Below, piece by piece: positions 9,119-19,196 of a stretch of 64,000 bases of DNA (the first letter of the stretch is position 1; each line of letters opens with the position of its first letter). The notes under the pieces were generated by a model that searched no databases, was not told where the DNA came from, and was given only the letters and a program-made list of their open reading frames with translations. The position numbers and the translations under genes are program-made. The stretch is from Halorussus vallis (GTDB lineage Archaea; Halobacteriota; Halobacteria; Halobacteriales; Haladaptataceae), in assembly GCF_024138165.1 (NCBI RefSeq), contig NZ_CP100000.1, positions 1,612,001 through 1,676,000 of the forward strand, given 5' to 3'.

Positions 9119-9129
9119 GCCTTTTATCC
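9119..9129 (+). promoter_or_regulatory. TATA box of icd
   Basis: GGCCTTTTATCCC is a good archaeal TATA element, about 30 nt before the icd ATG at 9155. Confidence 0.55.
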
Positions 9130-9154
9130 CTATCCCTCACACGTGTACACGTTC

Positions 9155-10417
<1,263 letters not shown>

Positions 10418-10536
10418 GCGGCTCTTCGCGGATTTTCGCCTTCCTTTTTGCGATAACCGGGACTTCCGCTGCGGTCGAGTACGAATTCCTGCACCGCGAA
10501 CGAGCGAAGCGAGTGAGCGGACGTGGCACGGACTGA

Positions 10537-10622
10537 CGCCGAGCCGAAGGCTCGGCGGAAGGAGTACCGCGGTTTTGGTCCAGATTTTGCCAGGGAGGGA
10601 ATCGCGCCGACAGCGCGATTCC
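10537..10622. terminator. Two hairpins between convergent icd and cupin genes
   Basis: A 9-bp stem with GAA loop at 10537-10557 (CGCCGAGCC/GGCTCGGCG) and a 10-bp stem at 10598-10622 (GGAATCGCGC/GCGCGATTCC, 5-nt loop). They lie in the 226-base gap between two gene ends, the place for bidirectional termination. Confidence 0.45.
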
Positions 10623-10643
10623 GACCGCAGCAAAAGGTGGGGT

Positions 10644-10982
10644 TTAGTCCTTCCAGTCGGGGTTCTCGCGCGGCGGGCTGAAGATGTCGACGCCCCGAAC
10701 CGGAATCTCGCCGCGGTTCTCCGCGGCGTGGGCCTCGTCGCCCGGAATCGCGTAGGAGTCGCCGGCGGTGACGTCTATCTCCTCGCCGTCGACGACGAAG
10801 GTCAGGGTGCCCTCGAAGATGTACCCCGTCTGCTCGTGGGGGTGGCTGTGTTCGGGGACTTGCGCGCCGGGTTCGATGTCGAAGTGCTGGACATTCATCT
10901 TCTCGCCGCCGGCCAGAATCGAGAGGTGGACGCCCTCGACTGCTTCGGTGGCTTCGCGGTCGGTGACCGAGACGCGTTCCAT
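10644..10982 (-). CDS. Single-domain cupin protein
   Basis: 112 residues from MERVSVTDREA. A beta-barrel cupin: motif 1 is PGAQVPEHSHPHEQTGYIFEG, with metal ligands H, H and E/Q, and motif 2 is PGDEAHAAENRG. Conserved cupins of this size bind a metal and may act as small-molecule dioxygenases, isomerases or sensors; the substrate cannot be told. The frame stays open upstream of the chosen ATG but that sequence is the shadow of the VOC gene. Divergent from the VOC gene with a 69-base gap. Confidence 0.85.
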   Translation of the reverse strand: MERVSVTDREATEAVEGVHLSILAGGEKMNVQHFDIEPGAQVPEHSHPHEQTGYIFEGTLTFVVDGEEIDVTAGDSYAIPGDEAHAAENRGEIPVRGVDIFSPPRENPDWKD

Positions 10983-11051
10983 GTGCGGGGAGAGGAGGGC
11001 GAGCGACCTAAATGTGAGTGCAGTTTTGACGGGCGCCCGCGAGGGCGAAGT

Positions 11052-11483
11052 ATGAACGCCGGAACTATGCCCGACGACGCCGCGGGACTGCTCGACCACG
11101 TCGAACTGTACGCCTCGGACTTCGAGGCCTCCGTCGACTTCTGGGGGTGGTTCCTCGACGAACTCGGCTACGAAACCTACCAGTCGTGGCTCGACGGTCG
11201 GTCGTGGAAGCGCGGGCCGACGTACCTCGTTGTCGTGCGCGCACCCGAGGAGTACGCCGACGAACCGTACCACCGGCGACGACCGGGACTGAACCATCTC
11301 GCGTTCCGGGCCGAATCGCGCGAGCAGGTCGACGAACTCACGGAGAAACTCCGCGAGCGCGGCCGGACCGTCCTCTACGAGGACGACCACCCCTACGCGG
11401 GCGGCGAGGACCACTACGCGGTCTACTTCGAGGACCCCGAGCGAATCAAGGCCGAACTGGTCGCGCCCGAGCGCGAGGAGTAG
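11052..11483 (+). CDS. VOC (glyoxalase/bleomycin resistance) superfamily protein
   Basis: 143 residues. The fold is shown by LLDHVELYASDFEASVDFW at the start of the first module, GLNHLAFRAESREQVDEL in the second and the final HYAVYFEDPERIKAELVAP. H and E residues are at usual metal positions. Members are lyases, dioxygenases or antibiotic-binding proteins, and the substrate is unknown. A second ATG (MPDDAAG) lies 15 nt downstream and could be the true start. The upstream 69 bases are shared with the divergent cupin gene. Confidence 0.85.
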   Translation: MNAGTMPDDAAGLLDHVELYASDFEASVDFWGWFLDELGYETYQSWLDGRSWKRGPTYLVVVRAPEEYADEPYHRRRPGLNHLAFRAESREQVDELTEKLRERGRTVLYEDDHPYAGGEDHYAVYFEDPERIKAELVAPEREE

Positions 11484-11890
11484 GCCGGGAGCAATATCGA
11501 GTTCCGGATTGGCGCAGAGCCGGCCGACTCTCCAACCGCCAGCGACGCTCGGTGAACCAACCGCCGGGAGGGACTGAAAGGGGCCGCTCGGTCACGCGAG
11601 CGAAGCGAGTGTGACGTTGTCGGAACTCGTTTCCGACAGAACTCGCGTCCGAAGGACGTGGTCGTCTGGCCGGGCCACTATTCGAAGAGCGCCGCAGGAG
11701 CGAGGCGTAAATATCCCGGCCAGCGACCGCGAGCGGGCGGGGGCTTTCGAGGCTGTCACTGTCAGAGCGGTTGTGGCTGTTCGTAGCGAACGAGTGCACG
11801 AACCGACGCACATCGAATCCCCGATCACCTCTAATCACGTTCCGAGAGAAGGTCCGAACATTCAGGTACGAGCGGGACCGACCACGAGTC
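11484..11890. other. Gene-free gap with haloarchaeal repeat words
   Basis: About 400 bases with no convincing gene. It contains GGGACTGAAAGGGGC (near 11571) and, at 11594-11618, GTCACGCGAGCGAAGCGAGTGTGAC. The reverse complement of the latter occurs at 15067-15091. These GAGCGAAGCGAG words recur in the other repeat-rich gaps of this window. Confidence 0.5.
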
Positions 11891-12418
11891 ATGTACGCCG
11901 TCGTGGGGTGTAGCGACTGCGGGGCGCTCAAGATTCTGAAGGGCCGCCCCGACACCACGCAGTGTCCCCGGTGCGGCAAGCGCCGCAAGTACGAGAAGTT
12001 GAAGAAGTTCGTGCAGACCGACGACGAGGACCACGCCCGGGAGGTCCGGGCGTCGATGCTCGCCAACCGGCAGGGCGAGGGCGAGACGTTCGCCGAGATG
12101 GACTCCTTTGAGGAGATGGAGTCGCAGGTCGACGACGCGGGCATCGGCGACGAGGAGTTCCTCGCCGCCTCGGGTATCGACACCGAGGAGGTTGCGGCCG
12201 CCGGCGAGCGCGCCGAGCAAGGTCGGGCCGGCGGGGGTCAGAGCCGCAAGGATACCGTGCTGGCGGCGCTCCGGGAACTCGACCAGCCCACCGAGGACGA
12301 GGTGGTCGAGTTCGCCGGCGAGCGGGGCGTCCCGGCCGACTACGCCCGGAAGGCCCTCGACAAACTGGTGCGTCGGGGCGAGGTCAGCGAGAGTCGCGGG
12401 CGGTATCGACTGCTCTAA
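11891..12418 (+). CDS. Zinc-ribbon plus winged-helix protein (DUF5817-like)
   Basis: 175 residues. The N-terminal 40 residues hold a zinc ribbon with two CxxC pairs (CSDC and CPRC, VGCSDCGALKILKGRP). A middle acidic linker with GETFAEMDSFEEME follows. From about residue 115 on, KDTVLAALRELDQPTEDEVVEFA and the end VRRGEVSESRGRYRLL look like a winged helix. A role in nucleic-acid binding is inferred. The ATG follows a gene-free gap; no operon partner. Confidence 0.75.
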   Translation: MYAVVGCSDCGALKILKGRPDTTQCPRCGKRRKYEKLKKFVQTDDEDHAREVRASMLANRQGEGETFAEMDSFEEMESQVDDAGIGDEEFLAASGIDTEEVAAAGERAEQGRAGGGQSRKDTVLAALRELDQPTEDEVVEFAGERGVPADYARKALDKLVRRGEVSESRGRYRLL

Positions 12419-12498
12419 CGGACTGGGAGGTGTAGGGCGACCCTATCGAGATAAGCCGACCGTACGCGACGGCTTCGCCGGGTCCGAAACTCGCGGAC

Positions 12499-12636
12499 TC
12501 ACGCCAGCCCCGTGAGGAGCTTCCAGAGCGAGCAGACGAGCGTGAGAACCGTCAGTACGAGTTTCAGTAGCCGCAGCCACTGGACGGGCCGCGAGTCGGC
12601 GGGAGAATCGGTCTGGTCAGTCGCGGTTCGAGTCAT
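12499..12636 (-). CDS. Putative 45-residue membrane protein
   Basis: MTRTATDQTD opens a polar N-terminus of about 20 residues, followed by a hydrophobic helix (LVLTVLTLVCSLWKLLTGL). It has one possible transmembrane segment and lies alone in a gap of over 700 bases. No family recognised. Short and supported only by its composition and the ATG, so uncertain. Confidence 0.4.
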   Translation of the reverse strand: MTRTATDQTDSPADSRPVQWLRLLKLVLTVLTLVCSLWKLLTGLA

Positions 12637-12674
12637 GGTAGGGGTGGGCGGTCTCGAGGGAGCCCCGAGGCGGG

Positions 12675-12712
12675 CGCCCGGCGGTGCCGAACGCGTTCGG
12701 CACCGCCGGGCG
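12675..12712. repeat. 38-bp perfect palindrome
   Basis: Two 19-bp halves are exact reverse complements with axis in AACG|CGTT. It sits 38 nt before the start of the leftward small membrane protein gene, in a gap that otherwise shows nothing. Confidence 0.7.
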
Positions 12713-13155
12713 TGGGGTACGAGCGAGGGTCGTCGCGGGATGACAGTGTCGTCCCAGGTGGCAGGCTGGCAGAGACGGGTCGGCGACGAACCGTCGAGTC
12801 GCGGGGAAGCAGGAACTAAGTGACCCCGCGAACTCGCCTCGAACGCGCGAACGGCCGTGGACACGGAGTCGACCCGCTCGCAGGCGGTCGAAACCGTTCG
12901 CGCGGAGCCGAGGTGGATCACACCTCGCGGCTCTCCGAGACCGAGTAGTGCTACGACTCGACCGGTGATAAACCTCTGCCAACCGCGCAGTGAAAGTAAA
13001 AGTGATTTATGTCAGAAGGTAGCGACTCGGCGAGAACTCCCGTCGAAACTGGGGCGTGATGTCCTCCGACCCAATCCGCCTCGCGCGACCGCGTGCGGTC
13101 GCGCGAACCGGCGCGAATGAGAACTGTTAGGGGCCGGCCCCGCCTTCGCCCGGAC
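12713..13155. other. Gap before hmgA, no gene seen
   Basis: About 440 bases. Several open frames are shadow-like. A local AT-rich patch (AAGTAAAAGTGATTTATGTC near 12990-13010) could be a promoter element, but it is about 150 nt from hmgA. Confidence 0.4.
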
Positions 13156-14397
13156 ATGACCGACGCTTCCGAGCCTTCGGACGATTCGGACCCGAGCGAC
13201 CTCGCCGAACGGGTGCGGTCGGGCGAACTTCGACTCCACGAACTCGAAGAGCACGTCGACGCGGAGACCGCCGCGGCGGCCCGCCGCCACCTGCTCGAAG
13301 CCGAAACCGACGCCAACCTCGACACGGTCGGCGACTACGCGCTCGACGCCGAGCAGGCCGCCGAGTCGGCTATCGAGAACATGGTCGGGGCGGCGCAGAT
13401 TCCGATGGGCGTCGCCGGACCCGTGAACGTCGCCGGCGGCGCGGCCGACGGCGAGTACTACCTCCCGTTGGCGACCACGGAGGGCGCGCTGCTGGCCAGC
13501 GTCAACCGCGGCTGTTCGGTCATCGCCTCGTCGGGCGGGGCCGACGCCCGCGTGACCAAGACCGGGATGACCCGCGCGCCCGTCTTCCGGGTCGCGGGCG
13601 TCGCCGAGGCCCACGAGGTCGTCTCGTGGGTGGAGGAGAACGACGACCGCCTCCGGGAGGCCGCCGAGTCGACGACCAACCACGGCGAACTGCTCGAAGT
13701 CTCGCCCTACGTCGTCGGCGACTCGGTGTTCCTGCGGTTCGTCTACGACACCAAGGACGCGATGGGGATGAACATGGTGACCATCGCGACCCGCGAAGCG
13801 GCCGAACTCGTCGAGGCCGAGACGCCCGCCTCGCTCGTCGCGGTTTCGGGCAACCTCTGTACCGACAAGAAACCGGCCGCCATCAACGCGGTGGAGGGTC
13901 GGGGTCGGAGCGTGACCGCGGACGTCGAGATTCCCCGAGAGACGGTCGAGGACCGCCTCCACACCACGCCCGAGGCCATCGAGGAGGCCAACACCCGCAA
14001 GAACCTGGTGGGGTCGGCGAAGGCCGGGAGCCTCGGCTTCAACGCCCACGCCGCGAACGTCGTCGCCGCGGCGTTCCTCGCCACCGGCCAGGACGCCGCG
14101 CAGGTCGTCGAGGGCGCCAACGCCATCACGACCGTCGAGGCCCGTGAAGACGCGCTCTACGCCAGCGTCAGCCTGGCGAGCCTCGAAGTGGGAACCGTCG
14201 GCGGCGGCACGAAGCTCCCCACCCAGTCCGAGGCCCTGGACGTGCTGGGACTGGCCGGTGGCGGCGACCCGGCCGGAAGCAACGCCGACGCGCTGGCGGA
14301 AATCATCGCGGTGGGCGCGCTCGCCGGGGAACTCTCGCTGCTGGCGGCGCTGGCCTCCCGGCACCTCTCGTCGGCCCACGAGGACCTGGGTCGATAG
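13156..14397 (+). CDS. hmgA: Hydroxymethylglutaryl-CoA reductase, class I
   Basis: 413 residues. It makes mevalonate, the committed step of archaeal isoprenoid lipid synthesis. Catalytic residues seen are E109 (ATTEGALLASVNRGC), the K238-K239 pair (CTDKKPAAINAVEGRG), D313 (GQDAAQ) and H408 near the C-terminus (HLSSAHEDLGR), the class I pattern. NADPH-binding DAMGMNMVT is at 201-209. The ATG at 13156 gives the usual acidic N-terminus; an in-frame ATG 63 nt upstream codes for a basic, unlikely extension. The next gene begins 46 nt downstream. Confidence 0.97.
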   Translation: MTDASEPSDDSDPSDLAERVRSGELRLHELEEHVDAETAAAARRHLLEAETDANLDTVGDYALDAEQAAESAIENMVGAAQIPMGVAGPVNVAGGAADGEYYLPLATTEGALLASVNRGCSVIASSGGADARVTKTGMTRAPVFRVAGVAEAHEVVSWVEENDDRLREAAESTTNHGELLEVSPYVVGDSVFLRFVYDTKDAMGMNMVTIATREAAELVEAETPASLVAVSGNLCTDKKPAAINAVEGRGRSVTADVEIPRETVEDRLHTTPEAIEEANTRKNLVGSAKAGSLGFNAHAANVVAAAFLATGQDAAQVVEGANAITTVEAREDALYASVSLASLEVGTVGGGTKLPTQSEALDVLGLAGGGDPAGSNADALAEIIAVGALAGELSLLAALASRHLSSAHEDLGR

Positions 14398-14443
14398 CCC
14401 GGAAATCGCAATTCCTTACCCCGACGGGCGACTTCGCTCGGAC

Positions 14444-14920
14444 ATGAGCACGATTCGGGTCGTCTGGGGCACCGCGAGCGGCCCCACCGAGATGTCGTCG
14501 TACGACGCGGCGCTGGCCGAGGCGAACGTCCACAACTACAACCTCGTCCCCGTCTCGTCGGTGATTCCCGCGAACGCGGACGTGGAAGCGGTCGGGACCG
14601 CTCCGGACCTCGGTCCGGCGGGCGAGCGCCTGACCGTCGTGGAGGCCCGCGCGACCCGCGCCGGACCGGGTCGCGTCTCGGCCGGCCTCGGCTGGACCGA
14701 GAGCGAAGAGGGACCGGGACTGTTCTACGAGGCGGCGGGCGAGGCCGACGAGGCCGACGTCGCGGAGCGAGTGACCGCGGGCCTCGAGGCGGGCCGGGCG
14801 CTCCGCGAGTGGACCTTCGTCGACGAAGCCACCAGGACCGTGACCGCGGAGGCCGACCCGGGGACCTACGTCACGGCGGTGGTGCTGGCGGTCTACGGCG
14901 AGAGCGACCCGATCTGTTGA
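14444..14920 (+). CDS. pdaD: Pyruvoyl-dependent arginine decarboxylase
   Basis: 158 residues. The proenzyme cleaves itself between two serines to make a pyruvoyl cofactor. The site is S38-S39 in NYNLVPVSSVIPAN, which matches the family. It converts arginine to agmatine, which archaea need for polyamines and for agmatidine in tRNA-Ile. The length fits the archaeal type. It follows hmgA by 46 nt in the same direction and may be cotranscribed, though there is no metabolic link. Confidence 0.94.
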   Translation: MSTIRVVWGTASGPTEMSSYDAALAEANVHNYNLVPVSSVIPANADVEAVGTAPDLGPAGERLTVVEARATRAGPGRVSAGLGWTESEEGPGLFYEAAGEADEADVAERVTAGLEAGRALREWTFVDEATRTVTAEADPGTYVTAVVLAVYGESDPIC

Positions 14921-15454
14921 ATCGCTGACTGCGGGCGTTCTCCGATGTAGTTCACTCCGTTTTCGAGATAACGACTAACGCATCCCTCAGTAACGACTAC
15001 CGCGACTGCTACTCGCACTCCACAACTTAGCACCCGCACCGCCGTCGGACCGGAGGTCCGACGAGGTCACACTCGCTTCGCTCGCGTGACCGCAACCGCG
15101 ACCGCACGCCACACGCCTCCCCAGCCGATCCGCTCACTCGCTTCGCTCGTTCGCTCATCCACCGTCGGAGCAAAGCTCCGACGAGCCTTCGTGAACGGAG
15201 TGAGCGAAGGCTCGTCGGACGAGTGAAGCGAGTCCGTCGGTGGACGACCGAACGAGTGCCGGCAGGCACGAGTGTGGGAGTTGGCTGGGGTGATGTGCGG
15301 TGCGGTCACTCGTTCGAATCGTGTGAGCAGCGGGTCGTCTCCCCGTCGTTCACACCGTCAGGTCTCCTCCGACTACCTCCGCGAGAACCGAATAGACTCG
15401 TCTTTAGGCGAGAGCTTTTATAACCTCGCGCACCTATGAACGAGCGTCAGACAG
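14921..15454. repeat. Repeat-rich gap with nested inverted repeats (copy A of dispersed repeat)
   Basis: No gene is seen in these 534 bases. Inverted repeats: 15043-15063 (9-bp arms, GGA loop), 15067-15091 (GTCAC ends), 15163-15183 (CGTCGGAGC/GCTCCGACG, AAA loop) and 15180-15216 (12-bp arms around GAGCCTTCG). The last two overlap, so they are alternative folds. The core CCTCCCCAGCCGA starts at 15116 and recurs at 25655 and 37767. A TATA-like TTTATAACC at about 15418 serves the next gene. Confidence 0.65.
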
Positions 15455-15847
15455 ATGAACGGAAACACTCCCTACGCGGGCGTCCCCGGCACCACCCGGG
15501 CGGGCCAGCGCGCGAACGCCGACGTTCCGGACCTCTCCCCCGAACAGAAGCGGGCGCTGCGAGACAGCGTCGCGAGCATCGCCGCGCTGACCCGAGACTT
15601 CCTGCCCGACGAGTACGTCGTCGGGTCGCAGGTCGCCGACGGCGCGAGCGGACCGAAGGCGCAGGTGTCGGTCCAACCGCCGGTCGGCCACCCCGTCAGC
15701 GCCGGATTCCAACCCGAAGCCGACGACTTCGACGGCGAAGACTTGCTCAGTCACGAGGAAGGCGAGGTCGCCCGCGGACTCGCGGCCAGCGCCGCCCTCC
15801 AGGTCAAACAGGTCATGGGCGACGACGTGACGCCGACCGCGCGATAG
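15455..15847 (+). CDS. Conserved haloarchaeal protein (DUF5811-like)
   Basis: 130 residues starting MNGNTPYAGVPGTTRAG. No domain of known function: an N-terminal Gly/Thr segment, a helix (LSPEQKRALRDSVASIAALT), and a C-terminal acidic helix (SHEEGEVARGLAASAALQVKQVM). The opening matches a haloarchaeal protein family of unknown function. The TATA-like TTTTATAACC about 35 nt upstream supports this start. It overlaps nothing and ends 14 nt before a convergent membrane protein. Confidence 0.75.
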   Translation: MNGNTPYAGVPGTTRAGQRANADVPDLSPEQKRALRDSVASIAALTRDFLPDEYVVGSQVADGASGPKAQVSVQPPVGHPVSAGFQPEADDFDGEDLLSHEEGEVARGLAASAALQVKQVMGDDVTPTAR

Positions 15848-15860
15848 TTCCGAGAGACAG

Positions 15861-16148
15861 TCACGCGGTCGGCCCGCGGTCCGACGGACCGCCCGAGCGC
15901 CGACCGCTCCGTTTCGAATCCTTCTTCGGCCGACCACCGGTCGGCGGGCGCCGGAACAGCGAGTGACCGAGCGCCAGCGCCGACAACAGCGCGCCGACGC
16001 TCACCGCGGTCTGGGACGGAATCCACAGCAGTTCGCCCGCGACCACGCCGACCAGGAGCGGCACCGGCAACAGCGCGAGCACGAGGTCGTAGTAGAAGTC
16101 GTTCGTCGCGCCGGCGTTACCACTTGGTGGTGTTTGGCTGTCGAGCAC
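15861..16148 (-). CDS. Small two-helix membrane protein
   Basis: 95 residues with two predicted transmembrane helices (YYDLVLALLPVPLLVGVVAGELL and SVGALLSALALGHSLF) and a basic C-terminal tail (RPKKDSKRSGRRSGG). The basic tail would sit in the cytoplasm. Transcribed leftwards; its start is 95 nt past the end of infB, so it lies downstream in the same direction. Family not recognised. Confidence 0.65.
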   Translation of the reverse strand: MLDSQTPPSGNAGATNDFYYDLVLALLPVPLLVGVVAGELLWIPSQTAVSVGALLSALALGHSLFRRPPTGGRPKKDSKRSGRRSGGPSDRGPTA

Positions 16149-16243
16149 GAACTATCCCTCCGTGTGGACGTTATGACGGGGCTCGACTAAAAATTATCGC
16201 TCGGTGGTAGACCAGAACGCGGCGTCGTTCTCGCGGTTCGCGG

Positions 16244-18046
16244 TCACTTCCCCCAGAAGGGGTCGCGCTTGCGCTGTTTGTCGAGGTACATCTGGAGCGA
16301 TTCGAGTTCGTCCGCCGGGATGTCATCGGCCAGTTCCTGTTCGAGAATCTTGGCGTGCTTCTCGGGGAGTTCGGTCCAGAGTTCGTCGCCCTCCTCGATC
16401 TGTCGGCCGACCGTCGGCCCGTCGATGGCGACGCTCACCCGGTCGCCCCGCCGGGCCTCGTCGACGTCCTCGCCCTGCTCCTGGATGCCCTTGACCTGGC
16501 CGACGCGGGTCGGTTCGTTGCCCTCGAACTTGGCGACGAAGCTGTTGTTCCGGAGCGTCCCCGAGAGCACCTCGACGCCGACGACCGCGGGGTCGTTCTG
16601 GCGGAAGGTGTGGTCGGGGAGTATCTGGAAGCGGGAGGGCCGGGTGATGTTGTCGAGCACCGTCTCCTGCTGGGCGCGCTCCATCTCCTCGACGTACTCC
16701 TCGTACTCCTCGATGAGTTGGTAGATGACGTCGCTCTCGAACAGTTTCACGCCGCTCTCTTCGGCCTGCTGCTCGGCGTCGGCCAGCACGTCGACGTTGA
16801 ACGCCAGAATCGTCTCGTGTTTGTCCTCCTCGGCGGTGGAGGCGACGCTCACGTCTCGGGGCGCCACGTCGCCGACCTCCGCGCGCATGATGGGAATCTC
16901 GGCTTCGGCGAGGGCGTTGGCGATGGCCTCCAGGCTCCCGAGGGTGTCGGCCTTGACGACGACCCCCTGCTCCTGGGCCTCGACTTCGATTTCGGAGAGT
17001 TCCTCGCGCACCTCCGCGATGACGTCGTCGATGTCGCGGTTCCGGACGACCCGGACCGGCGCGCCCGCCATCGCGTCGTCGAGGTCGGGCGCGGCGATCT
17101 TCACCCCGGAGGCGGCCGCAATCTCGGACACCTTCTCGAAGCGGTCTTCGGTCCGGATCTCGGCGAGCGGTCGGGGCTTGAGGAGCGCGCGGACGTCGGT
17201 GACGATGGGGTCGTTCTTGCCGCCGACCACGATGGTCTCGTCCTCGCGGACGGTGCCGTCGTACAGCACCACGTCGAGGGTGGTGCCGAAGCCCTTCTCC
17301 TCCTTGACTTCGAGGACGGTGCCGGCGCCCGGGCCGGTCACGTCGATGGCCATGTCCTCTTTCATGTAGCGCTGGGCCAGGCCCATCAGCACCGTCAGCA
17401 GGTCGGGGACGCCCTCGCCGGTTTCGGCGCTGACGGGGACGACGCCGATGTTACCCCGGAAGTCCTGAACCCGCCAGTACATGTCCGCGGAGAACCCTTC
17501 GTCGCTGAGTTCGCCGATGATCTCGTAGAGGTTCTCGTCGAGCATCGAGCGGGCGCGGTCGCTCTGTGCCTCGTAGGTCTGCTGGATGGGGGCGTCCTCG
17601 TGGGGGTTCCACCCGGGCGTCGTGTCTATCTTGTTCGCCGCCACCACGAACGGCGTCTGGGAGTTCTTGAGGATGCTGATGGCTTCGAGCGTCTGGGGCT
17701 GGAAGCCGTCGTTGACGTCGACGACCAGGATGGCGATGTCGGCCAGCGCGCCGCCCCGCGAGCGCAGGGTCGTGAAGGAGTGGTGGCCCGGCGTGTCGAT
17801 GAACAGCAGGCCGGGTAAGTCGAAGTCGTCTGGGTTGACCAGGCTCCCCGCGACCTTCGAGACGATGTCGAGGGGGATGGCGGTCGCGCCGATGTGCTGG
17901 GTGATGGCGCCCGCCTCCCCCTCGATGACCGTCGAACCGCGAATTTTGTCCAGTAGGCTAGTCTTGCCGTGGTCTACGTGTCCGAGCACCGCGACGATGG
18001 GCGTTCGGAGACCTTGTTCGTTCTCGCGTGCATCGGTGTCAGACAT
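16244..18046 (-). CDS. infB: Archaeal translation initiation factor aIF5B (IF-2)
   Basis: 600 residues, a GTPase that joins ribosomal subunits during initiation. G1 is GHVDHGKTS (22-30), G3 is DTPGHHSFTTLRSRGG and G4 is ANKID. Domain II (VLEVKEEKGFGTTLDVVLYDGTVREDE) and the later domains are complete, and the length is typical for archaea, which lack the long eukaryotic N-terminus. A TATA-like CATATAATT (plus strand 18093-18101) lies about 50 nt before the start. It is divergent from the PRC-barrel and NOB1 genes. Confidence 0.97.
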   Translation of the reverse strand: MSDTDARENEQGLRTPIVAVLGHVDHGKTSLLDKIRGSTVIEGEAGAITQHIGATAIPLDIVSKVAGSLVNPDDFDLPGLLFIDTPGHHSFTTLRSRGGALADIAILVVDVNDGFQPQTLEAISILKNSQTPFVVAANKIDTTPGWNPHEDAPIQQTYEAQSDRARSMLDENLYEIIGELSDEGFSADMYWRVQDFRGNIGVVPVSAETGEGVPDLLTVLMGLAQRYMKEDMAIDVTGPGAGTVLEVKEEKGFGTTLDVVLYDGTVREDETIVVGGKNDPIVTDVRALLKPRPLAEIRTEDRFEKVSEIAAASGVKIAAPDLDDAMAGAPVRVVRNRDIDDVIAEVREELSEIEVEAQEQGVVVKADTLGSLEAIANALAEAEIPIMRAEVGDVAPRDVSVASTAEEDKHETILAFNVDVLADAEQQAEESGVKLFESDVIYQLIEEYEEYVEEMERAQQETVLDNITRPSRFQILPDHTFRQNDPAVVGVEVLSGTLRNNSFVAKFEGNEPTRVGQVKGIQEQGEDVDEARRGDRVSVAIDGPTVGRQIEEGDELWTELPEKHAKILEQELADDIPADELESLQMYLDKQRKRDPFWGK

Positions 18047-18244
18047 ACTACCACCCGAAAGAAGGTTCTTAGTGTACTGGTACCGCGCGCGGCATATAAT
18101 TCCATCGTCACGAGGCGGGTTCGCGGACAGGTGGCGGCGGTCCCGACGACCGTCGGGGTTCGGAGCGACCGGCGGAGTCCCGCGACCGGCGACTCCCGAC
18201 CCGCCCCAAACAGTTTATGTAGGAGCGCTCAGTAACTGGCGCGT

Positions 18245-18490
18245 ATGCCGGAAATCCTCGCCGAAAACCTCTCGGGGAAGGCGGTCATGGGCTCGGACGG
18301 AACGGAGCTAGGGATGCTCTACAACATCACGATGGACCTCAAGACGGGCGAACTCGCCGACCTGGTAATCGAACCGGACGAACAGATAGACCCCGAATCC
18401 GTCGAGTTCGGCACGGACGACCAGAATCGATTTCAGGTCCCCGTCAAGCGTGTGCAGGCGGTCAAAGATTACATCGTCGTCCAGCGGTAA
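18245..18490 (+). CDS. PRC-barrel domain protein
   Basis: 81 residues that make up one PRC-barrel beta-domain (AENLSGKAVMGSDGTELGMLYN, then DLVIEPD and VPVKRVQAVKDYIVV). PRC-barrels occur in RimM and in archaeal proteins linked to RNA or cell-division processes. Its stop is followed at once by the NOB1 start (TAAATG), so the two are translationally coupled. A TATA-like GTTTATGT at 18213-18220 lies about 30 nt before the ATG. Confidence 0.9.
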   Translation: MPEILAENLSGKAVMGSDGTELGMLYNITMDLKTGELADLVIEPDEQIDPESVEFGTDDQNRFQVPVKRVQAVKDYIVVQR

Positions 18491-18949
18491 ATGTACGTTC
18501 TAGACTCCTCCGCGTTCATCAACGAGTATCACACCCAGCAGGACACCGCGACCATCCCGATGGTGCGCGAGGAACTCGAAGACGAGAGCGCCTATCGGTT
18601 CGACGCGATGGAAGGGTCGGGGATGCACATCCACATCCCCCGCGACGACGCCGTCGACCAGGTGCGCCGGGCCGCCGGCGAAACCGGCGACCTGGCCGAA
18701 CTCTCGGACACCGACGTTCGACTCGTCGCCGCCGCCTTCGAACTGGACGCCACGCTCGTCACCGACGACTACGCGATGCAGAACGTCGCCGAGCACATGG
18801 ACGTGACCGTCGAGGTCATCGCCCAGGACGGTATCGCCGAACAGCGCGACTGGAAGTTCCAGTGCCAGGGCTGCGGCCGGGAGTTCGACGAGAACAAGGA
18901 CCGGTGCCCCATCTGCGGCAGCGAACTCAGCAGAAAGAACCCGTCGTAG
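18491..18949 (+). CDS. nob1: NOB1-type rRNA maturation endonuclease (PIN domain)
   Basis: 152 residues. A PIN nuclease domain with acidic residues D5 (VLDSSAF), E28, D73/D75 (SDTDVRL) and D92 (VTDDYAM), then a zinc ribbon with C125, C128, C139 and C142. Archaeal NOB1 cuts the 3' end of 16S rRNA. It starts directly after the PRC-barrel stop and is divergent from infB, a grouping that fits ribosome biogenesis and initiation. Confidence 0.93.
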   Translation: MYVLDSSAFINEYHTQQDTATIPMVREELEDESAYRFDAMEGSGMHIHIPRDDAVDQVRRAAGETGDLAELSDTDVRLVAAAFELDATLVTDDYAMQNVAEHMDVTVEVIAQDGIAEQRDWKFQCQGCGREFDENKDRCPICGSELSRKNPS

Positions 18950-19052
18950 GTCTGCGAGTCTCGCGCCGCTCGACGCTCGCCGTTTTCTCACTCCCGGGGG
19001 ACTCGCTCGCCGCGTCCGACGCCGCGAGGCCCGCCGCTCGCGGCCGACTCGG

Positions 19053-19196
19053 TCACCAGTCGCCGTCCACTTCCTCGAGGCCGACCGAGATGAGCTGGTG
19101 CAGCACTTCCTGGGGAGTCAGGTCGTACTCGCGGGCCAGCGCGTCGATACGCGCGGCGATGTCCTGCTCGCAGGTGACGGAGTAACGACGCTCCAT
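19053..19196 (-). CDS. Ribbon-helix-helix-like small protein
   Basis: 47 residues: MERRYSVTCEQDIAARIDAL, then an amphipathic AREYDLTPQEVLHQLISVGLEE. The strand-helix-helix pattern is that of CopG/MetJ-like DNA-binding proteins. A TATA-like ATTTAA (plus strand near 19223) sits about 30 nt before the ATG, which suggests a leaderless transcript. The frame runs on upstream as an Arg-rich shadow of the CPBP gene, which is not real. No toxin partner is adjacent. Confidence 0.7.
   Translation of the reverse strand: MERRYSVTCEQDIAARIDALAREYDLTPQEVLHQLISVGLEEVDGDW

Noticed and set aside
16355-17818. 487-codon plus-strand frame opposite infB
   Set aside because: Shadow with repeated LGxGVGD-like runs; infB on the minus strand carries all GTPase motifs.
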